The translations under genes were made by a program, and so were the position numbers. From Rhabdophis nuchalis (lineage: Eukaryota; Chordata; Lepidosauria; Squamata; Natricidae), in contig CM077644.1 of NCBI GenBank assembly GCA_039707465.1, positions 195,149,962-195,213,961 of the forward strand: a stretch of DNA of 64,000 nucleotides, read 5' to 3'. This document shows, piece after piece, positions 53,604 through 63,600 of this stretch. The first letter of the stretch is position 1. Each line of letters starts with the position of its first letter. Below the pieces are notes generated by a model. That model saw nothing but the letters and a program-made list of their open reading frames with translations, searched no databases and had not been told where the DNA came from.

Positions 53604-56600
53604 TTAATTTGTAGACCGCTCCCTCTCCCCATAGGGACTCGGAGCGGTGCACAGGAAGAATAAAAACCACAAGTATACAAACAAATTTAAAAACAGATTA
53701 AACCTTATTCCTGTGCTAAAAATTCCCCGTTAAAACTAAAACTAAACTAAACTAAAATTCCCAATAAATTAAGTATAATAAAACCCCATAGAAAGAGAGA
53801 CTACCCTAGGCCGGCCAGGCGGAAAAGATGTGTTTTTAATTTTAGACGGAAGGAGCGGAGGTCCGTGGTCGTTCTAATGTCGGGGGGAAGGTCGTTCCAG
53901 AGGGCTGGGCCCGCCACAGAGAAGGCTCCCTAGGCGTCGCCCGCTGGCATTGCCTGGTGATGGCACCCGGAGAAGTCCCTCTCTGTGGGAGCGAATCGGC
54001 CGTGAGGATGTATGAAAGTGGCACATCCGCACAAAACCATTCCTTTCCCCTGAGCTGCCTCCGCCTGTCTCTCAAGCCAGAAACATTGGAGACCAATGAT
54101 CTAACTCAAGTTCTAAGCACTTCCTGCAAGAAGGATTCTCAACAGACCCTCTCCAGGAGACTGGACTGAAAAATTTTGAGAAGGCAGTATCGCAGTACAA
54201 TGGCATATATGTCTCTGTTGATGATAACCAGCACTTTGAATAAAACTGAGAAACCTATTTTTAACCATTAGAGTGGCCACAAAATTGAGGCAGCATGCTA
54301 GCTGTACAAATAAATAAATGAATTTCTTTGTACTGATACCTACTTTTCAGTAATTTTGTTTTTCCTATCTGAAAATTATTACTGCTCTGATTTGTTTTTA
54401 CATTTTTTAATCCAGTGCTTTTATCACATCTCATTTTAAGCCACTTAATTTTTAATATTATTTTCTATAAAAATGATCAAATGAAAAAAATAAAAATTCA
54501 CACATTGAAATCTTGTTACTTAAGCATGTTATGATGGAACTTTTCTTATTAAGAAGGAAAGCTGCTTAAAATTTGTTTGCTGGTTTGAGATACCTTGAAG
54601 TTTCAGTACACAAATTGATCAAAATAAAATGTGATAAAGCAACAACAAAAAAGACGAATAAAGTTATTTATTAATATGTCCTCCTCACTTTTTTTTAACT
54701 TTTAAATTAAGTTTGCATTAGGATTTAGCAATGGATCGTTATTGTTCCAAAAGAGCAGAGAAAAAGAAAAAAAATTAAAATAAATTTTAGCCATATCTGG
54801 TACATAATACTAGGAAGTCTTAGTAGCATTACATAAAATCATCTCCCCCAGCCCCCCCCCCTCTCTATATGGATTTAAACAATTTTACAGATTTATAAAA
54901 ATTGATTTATGAATACAAATTATAATTACAGCATATATAATATAATATATACTATATATTAGTGTAGAGATTCCAAAGCATATTATAAAGGACTCTTGAA
55001 AGCAAAATGGAGATATTAAATTAGATAATCCCTGCCATGTATATAGATAGGGCTGGACTATATCCAAATTATTAGTGTACAACACAGGAAGCATTTCTAA
55101 AAAATATATTCCCTTTCAACATTCCCCCAAAATGATATAATTGTTTGGTTTACAAAATTCCACCTTTTGAGAAAAACAAATCTATTTCAAAATTGTTCCA
55201 CAATTGAAAAGAATATTCCTTTGGCTCACACATATTCAGATTACAAATGACAAGCCAAATTGAAAGATACATTTATCCCTTTTCCTTTCAATGTATGCAT
55301 AACAGCTCTTTGAACAAGAATTATACTATCACAATGTGGAATGTTAAAATATTTCAGTTTAGAAAAAAAAATCTTCTGTAGCAGATTAATGAGCACTAAA
55401 TCTCTTCCAGTGGACGCTAGCTTTCTGGTTTAACAAAAATGAAATAATTCATGCAGGCACAGCTGCTAATACAGAATTACTACCTCTATCCTACAAGACC
55501 ACCACATTTTTAATCACGATGTATAGCCTTACCTGGCTACTTCCAGCAGTTGCCACAATGATTTCAGCTGCTCCTTGACATTCATTTTGCCTTTCAGATT
55601 CATGTGAACTTGCACCATGCTTGCTTGGAGCTGTTCTCTGTTAATGCAAGAATTTCTGGCATTATGCATAGAGATCAAATACACTTCATCATGCAAAATC
55701 TTCTAAAAACTGAACGAATCAATGCTGTAGTTTTACATGCCACTAAAGTGCACTTTGCATTTTATAATCCCCAGCCTCAATAATTAGCACTCGAGACTGG
55801 CTGCCTAAGCAAAACTGCAGAATGAAAGTGAAGCATGTCCTCTGAGGATTATAGCTCTAGAAGACAAAGGATCTGCTGTGAGACACAAGACACCATCTTC
55901 CACCAGCTGTGCTCACATCACTTTCAGAAATGTAACAGAATTAGAACAAGCTGCTTTGTCACATGATCTATGCATTTACTGGAGGCTACAACTAAAGCAA
56001 TAAATATAATACAAATAAATATTTGCATGAAAATGTACACAGAACGTCAGTTTAAAAAGCATTTTTTAATGTTTCAGTTATAGGATGACCTATATTGAAG
56101 CATCCATTTTAACAGCAAAGAATGCATTGTCCCTAGTTTAATTTCCAATTAGTTATGTAAAACTATCCATTTTCCCCTGCAAAAAAACACACCAAATTTA
56201 TAAATAAAAAGTTTATAGGTTCTTTATTTATAAAAGCAACATTATTTTTAAAAAAACCTGACTGAAATATAGAACAGCGTATAGAACCATTTTACTGCTC
56301 GGAGCTATTTATGCATATTTTATGGGGACATATCTATAATACAGGGTTTTAAAAGATCTCCAGCCCCAAGCATGCTAGGCAAATGACGCATGCACAATCC
56401 TTTCGATGTGTATTTCACATTGTCTGCCTGCTTACTCTCTTGTAATCCCATTCCCTCCAATGAATATAAACACAACATTAGTTTCCTTCTTGCTAATTGT
56501 CCCAGGGCTGCAGTGAGCATTCCAAAGGAGTTGGGGGGGAAAGGAAAAGCTGAAGTAAAATCCTAAGTGCGGTCATGGTCATGTGATGTCTCACTTAATG

Positions 56601-57538
56601 ACTACATTGCTGATCCTGATTGTGCTTGCTAAAGAAGGATCTTCTATCACAAATTATTCTCTCATGTTATGACCCTGTTACTAAAGGATTTCTGTAATCA
56701 TTCCATTTCCAACCTTATTTCACTTATCAGATTACTTTTATGTTTATTCTTGAGTATATCGGCAAGTTTTCCTGTCATTTCACCTATCTTTTTTTAAAGG
56801 TGTCTACTTTTCTTCCCACCTCCTTTTTTTGTTATTGTTGCCATTATTGATATTTTCTTGTTCTATCTTGTTTAAATTCTGCACTGTTACAGTATTTTTT
56901 GGAGCACAAGACACACCTTCCCCCCAAAAGAGTGTGGAAATGTTGGTGTGTCTTATACACCGAATACAACGTTTTTGCCTTTCCCCAGCCCTGCTGAAGC
57001 CTGCAGAGTGCTGCTGGGGGCTGAGGGAAGGCCAAAACTTTTTTTTCTTATCTATCTCTTCGAAATCTTGATGCGTCTTATAGTCCAAAAAATATGGTAT
57101 ATATCAGTGATGGCGAACCTATGGCACGGGTGCCACGGGTGGCACGTGGAACCATTTCTTAGGGCACGCGAGGCATTGCCCTATCAGCTCCAGCACGTAT
57201 GTGTGTGCTGGCCAGCTGATTTAGACCTTCTTTTGAGGCCGTTTTTCACCTTCTGGAGGCTTCAGGGAAGCTCCTGAAGCCTCTGGAGGAGTGGAGGGAG
57301 GCTGTTTTCACCCTCCCCAGGTTCCTAGAAAGCGTGCCAAAAGCAGGGGGTCGTGCACATAGCATTATGTGTGTGGCACACCCCCGCACGACCCCCCCCC
57401 GCGCTCTCCCTGCTTTTGGCACGTGAGTCAAAAAAGGTTAGCCATCACTGGTATATATTCTTTAGGGAATATGATACGGACCTCAGGTAAGAAGTGAATT
57501 TTATCTTTCGATGCAGGAATTTATTGTAAAAAAAAGAA

Positions 57539-57601
<63 letters not shown>

Positions 57602-60600
57602 ATATGCTTACTCCAATAGTTACGGTTTATTTCCATGTCTTTGAATTGCCAATACTTTCTTAGATTTTAGTTAACTGTTCTGCCCCACAGACGGACACAC
57701 ACAAGCTTGGCTGCTTGCCACTATCTCCTTGGCTGCAAGCCCGGACTCATGTTACAAATACTGTAGTATTTTTTACAGACTCGAACGACTAGGTATTTCC
57801 AATGATGAGTTGTAACTGTTGTTTTCGGCAAATGGCCCCACCCAAAGACTTCCCTATAAGCTCTCTTGGGAGGGGCCACTCAACAACCAGCTGGTTCCAA
57901 TTCAGGGCCTCCGAGCTTGCCTCTTGCGTAACTGTTGCCTCTTTTCTCAGCCCTGCATAATCTAGCATCAGGGACAAACTGCCCCTGATCCTCCCCACTG
58001 CTCCATGACCCAGGCACCCCGTGGTGGCCAACCAGACTTTCTGCTTCCTCGAGGTCTCCCTCCTCCTCCAGGGCAGACTCATAGGACTCTTCATTAGAAG
58101 AGTCCATCACCAGCTCATCCGGAGCCGGCTGGGCCACAACAGTTAACCTTCTGTCTTTGGCTGCTGTTTCTGCCATGGAATGCAACTGTTCTCTTCACCT
58201 CATCCTAATTCCTAGTCATCCCAGATTTGGGTGACCTGGTTGCTGACTGGCATTTTTCAAACTTTTTAGCCAAGTCTCTGGCTTAAGTTACCATTGCAAT
58301 TTTTTTGCAGTGCCTTGTTGGGAGGAAGGAAAGCTGCTGGGCTTGATTGTTGTTTCTAGCTCTTATTCTACTGCTGGATTCCAACTTTTGCAGTTGTGTT
58401 CTTCTTCAGTGCCATCAATCATCAACCACATGCGGTATCCTTTCTCTAGCCTGTAAGTATAACCACCAGAGATTTAGGTGAACTGGTTTGGACCGGTTCA
58501 CCTAAACCGGTAGTGGAAATTGCATTCAGCCACCCTTGCTCTAAGCTGTCCCATTTAGGCACATTTTCAAGCCAAAGCGCATGCGCGGATGGGGCATGTG
58601 TGCGGACAGGGCACGTGTGAGCAAAGTGGTTGTGAACCGGTAGGAAAAGTAAGTGAATACCACCCCTAACCACCACAGTAGTATTTTGTTCAGTCCAATT
58701 GCAGTATTCCTGCCTTTTTCATAATTTCCCTTTCTTCCTCCCTGGTGAACACTAACCAGAATCTTCTCCCAAAACATCTGCTTCCAAATCCATAAAAAAG
58801 TTTCTCCTTTAGTAGCTGGAGCAGAAATGCAGTCCTGCTAATTTGGTTGCACAAAATCGCACGAAAAATTAAAAAGGAAGGGCTCACACAGACTGTTATG
58901 AGGCCCTTCCTCCACATACTTATCCATCCATATTTTCTTATTTTGATAAGATGCGGAAAGATATTTAGATCTTTTCAGTTTTTAAAATTTTGTGAATAAT
59001 TTGTTCAGTTTTCATGTCTGTTCCTACAAACACCCAGACTCTCCTCTTAAGCAAGTTATGTTCTTATATTGGTCTTTTATTTTAACTGCATGTTCCATAG
59101 GGTGAAAGGAAATACGCTCTCTTAATATTCTAATCTATAGGGTGGTTCTGTTCACTTCTCCAACATCTCTGTAGCATACAGGGACTGCAAAACATTTCAA
59201 ACCCAAAACAGATTTCAATTGTTTATCTTTTGAGCTCAAAACAAATGTTTAAAAAGTCTGAAATGGGGCAGTTTTGCACTTAGAACATTTTTAAAATAGA
59301 CAAAACAATATCAGTTCAAACAGTTGCTTCAAATTCAAAACTGGATTATTTTGAGCTCAAGATGAGGCATTTTGACATTTTTGTATATCATCATAATTCA
59401 TTATGACTCAGCTGCAGTTTAGCCAAAGCTAAAATACTGGCATAGGTTACTAATTATTTCTATTGAACATGCTCAACATTCTGTTAATTCTGATTATTTC
59501 TTTTAATCCCATTGATGTCTGAATAAACAGCAAAAAAAAAAAAAAAAACTAACACTAACCTCTGGCTCAGCAACCTGGGATTGCAATAGCTGTCTTATAC
59601 GCAGAATATCTTTCTCAATTTGTTGAATTCTAGCTACTCGCACCTGAAACAATACGAAGTTTAAGAACTATTACTTATTATTATTTCCACTTTAAAAATT
59701 AGATATGAAACTGACAATGTAAAAGCTTTCTACAGTGTAAAGCTTGACTCAGAATATTTATTAATTAAATTTGTTTGCTACCTATCTTGCTTCGAAGTGA
59801 ATATATTGCTATGTATAGAAAGGAAGATAATTCTGAATTAAGACAATCTTCCAGAGAACCAGGAGGGCATGATGGTAGTAGAGCAGGAAAAACATTGCCA
59901 TTAGAAAAACACCTTTAAAAATTAGAACAATATTCAAATGTTCTCTTACAACATTACTTAAGGTCTCTTATTTCCAGCTAAAACTAATCCTACAAATTTC
60001 CCCCCCCCAAAAAGGACACAAATATGACAAGAATTAAATAGCATTTCATTGAATTGTAACTGCTGATTAAAACTGTCCATTTATAAAATTAATTGATATA
60101 ACATAAATCATTCCCTACCATAAGGTCCTTCTAGCAGAAATAGGAAAGAGGAAAATGTGTTGAAGATAAACAAGCAGTGCTTGATCTGTAATGTAGCCTG
60201 CCTATTACTGAGGAAAATGGTAAAAACTGTTAAGTGAGACAGCCTTGCTTAATGACCCCTTTTTTCCAAAAGTTTCCAAGATTTTTGCTGCTTGTCTGAT
60301 TCCCCCGAGGACCCAGCTTCTGCTGTCATTTGGTGCCCACATTTGTACTTTTTTCTTTTTTTAAAGAGATGAACTTTTTCCCCCAGCGCCTCAAGGGAAA
60401 CAAGCTGCAGGAAGATTTTCTTTGCTTCCTTGCTTCCTTTTCTCTACTCTTCAGCTTGGCAGTGACTCATCAAGGTAAGTAACTTGCCGATTTTGTCATC
60501 CTCTTTCCAGGTATGTAGTAAATTTAGCAAATTAAGTGATTAATAGATCAGAATTGGAGGACAGAGATAAAGAGTTCAGTTTTAGCACGTAGCTGGAGGG

Positions 60601-63600
60601 GACGTGTGTGTGTGTGTAGAAAGATCAACAAGTCTGTCCCTTCATTTCTTGATATAAACAACCATTTGATGAAGGGCTACAGGGCCATATTGTGAAATAA
60701 AGGTATACTAGATTATAGAGCAGTCATAAAACATCCTTAATCTTTATTAGGTCTTCTTAGAGTTTTTCTTGCTAGCTTAACAATAACAATATGTACTATA
60801 TATTAGAATATTAGTTCAGATCTTAAGTTCATCTGCAGTCCTTGCATTGTCCAATGTTCTTTTACAATCCATGTGAAGCAAACTACTGTTGATTCAAAAA
60901 TATATTTAAAAATGACCTGTTTCAAATTGTCTAATATGATTAAGTCTTTCATTTTTTCCTGAGCATAGGAATTTGCTTAGAATCATTTGGCAGATGATTC
61001 TAATATTATCCTCCTTTATTTTTTATTGCTGAAAGATTACTACTGCTATTTTATATATGAGTCTATCATGCCTTTTCATTACTTAAAAACAATTGACCTC
61101 AATTATTATCACCCCTTTTAGATACAGTATAATACAGGGCTGGGCAAACTTTGCAACTTTAAGTCTGAAGGACTTCAGCTCCCAGAATTCTCCAGCCAGC
61201 AAAGCTGGGAGCTGAAGTCCTTCAGATTTAAAGTTGCAAAGTTTGCCCACCCCTGGTATAATAACATCCAGGATCCTTTTTGAGACTTAACCTTTCCCCA
61301 AAAGAGAAGGACTTATGTTCACTCTGACTATAGATTCCATAGACTTATTTTTTGGGTCAATCTTATCATTCTTCCGTATGAAAGAAAATAAGCATGTAAA
61401 CTAAGAAATCCAGTGGCTCCTTCATCTCTCGTACTGTACATATGTCTCCTGGTTTATCCCTCTTTGGTAAGAAGAGTAAGAAAAGGAATTGAAAGGAACA
61501 GATAGACAAAAGCACTAAGCAGAGAAAGATTGTGAAACTTTGGAAGCAGATGCATAAAGAAAAACAAGCAATATATTTTACTTTTCTTTCAGTGAAACTG
61601 TGCAGTTAGTTCATACTATGTCAATATTGTGTTACGTTATTTTCAATACCACTGTTTCTGTTCTCAGTTGTTTTAAGCATAATTGTTAGGTTTACTGCAT
61701 AATTATTAAACATATCATTTGAAAACAAAGGCACTTTCTCAAGCAGCTTTAAATACACAAAAAGCAGGTACATCTTTGAATTGTTGCTAAATTGTTAATG
61801 AATTGATGTGGAGAAGAGATTACCTGTGCTCTCTTCTCCATGTCCTGACATGTACCAAGTTGTTCTTCCATGGCAGCTCTGATCTGTCTTGCCTCATATT
61901 CCAATTGCCTTCTATTCATGTCAGTCTGCAATGAAAACTAAAAACATAGGAAATACAATAATCCCAATTAAGAATAATGCTAATATTCCATAATAAATTG
62001 AAGAAATTTAATTATGTGAAACTAATGTTTAAAGTTAATTAATGTCATTTTCCCAATATGACACATAGATACAGAGAAAGACTGAGAAAAACCTATAAAC
62101 ATATGAAGAGGTGTTTTTTTTAAGTATTCTCAATATATTTCTGTAGGCTTTAGTCTTGTGCTCAAAAAATCTGAAGTAATGACGTATTTCAACTGGTATA
62201 TTTTGATTTGAATAATACTTTTTCGTGTGTATAGCTGTTACCACTTACATTTTCAGTAAGAGGAAGACTATCTATCCTTTTAGTCAAGTTCTGAAGCTGG
62301 GCATAATACCAGTCTTTTTCTTTTTCTTCCTTTTCAAGCTCAGCAAGCAAAAGAGATCTAGAAATGAAGAAACAAGTATTTATCATTTATTATTCTACAT
62401 TAGCTAATATATAGCAGGTAATACAAGTGAATCATTGTTTATTTTCATAATCATCCATGAGCTTCTCTAAGATGAGACAGTGAGGTTCATAGTGCAGAAT
62501 ACAGATTTAAATGTAGCGTCACTTCAATCCAAATTCAACATTCTATCACTTTTGCTTACCACATTCTCATCTTAACTGAATCTTGCCTCATCTTGTACTA
62601 CCTTGATTTGAGTTTCTCTTGGTAGTGCTGTAGATTTATTTGGATTGATACAATCTGATTTGTTACCTTAACAATATCAAATATGTAGTTAGGGAATACT
62701 AATTTGAAAATTAGAAAAGGCTACCTTAAAATTTACATTTTCATACTGTCTTTTTATCTACAGCAGGGGGGTCAAATTCAATTTCATTGAGGGCCACATC
62801 AGGGTTGTGTCTAATCATGAGGGACTGGGGTGAGTGCAGCCAGGGTGGTCATAGCTAGCTCGATGTCACTCATGTTGGGGGGCCCTGTGGTGGCCCAAAA
62901 ACTCTGACAACAAAAACAGGCTCCTGAACTCCGTTTTGGCTGCAACGGTTGCCTGCAATCTTCTGCCAGTGAAAATGGAGGGTCAAACGTGACCTTCCAA
63001 GCTCCATTTCCTCTGGCAGAGGCACTGCGGGCCGATTTAAGAACAAAAATAATAAAAAGGCTACACTACTCTAAGTTGGGGAGTTCAACTTGCTGCACAA
63101 GGACTGAAGACTCCCTAAGTGCGTCCGTTAGGGCGACTGTGTTTTTTAAAACTGAGCCTCCAAGGGAGCAGGAGGCGTGGCTACACAAACTTTGAACTGA
63201 GTCCTTTGGGCAGCAAGCTGAAATTAACCCATGCTTGGACACTCCAAGCAGCACCTAGGAGAATTTCAACAGTACATAATATTCATACTTATTCAGCATG
63301 TAAAAAATCCAGAAAATGCCTACGTTGAATTATAAATAAGATTTCTTCAATATGCTAGAAACAAATATTTTTGTGTGGTCTACCCATTCCTGAGGGAGGG
63401 AGGGAGGGTTGCAACTAATTTAAAGTTTCAGATTGATATAAAACACATATTTGAAATTTAAAATTACCTTTCTTTCTCTAGTTCTTCTAGATAACCAGTG
63501 CTTTCTCTACTTCCGTTCATAAAGCCTCTTCTGGGAAATGATCCCATGGGAACAGGGCTGCATTCACCTGATCTACTGGAAACTGATCCTTCTCTGCTTC

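Noticed and set aside
53383..53670. Frames rich in Tyr or Ile runs
   Set aside because: They are translations of the AAT-repeat tail of a LINE.
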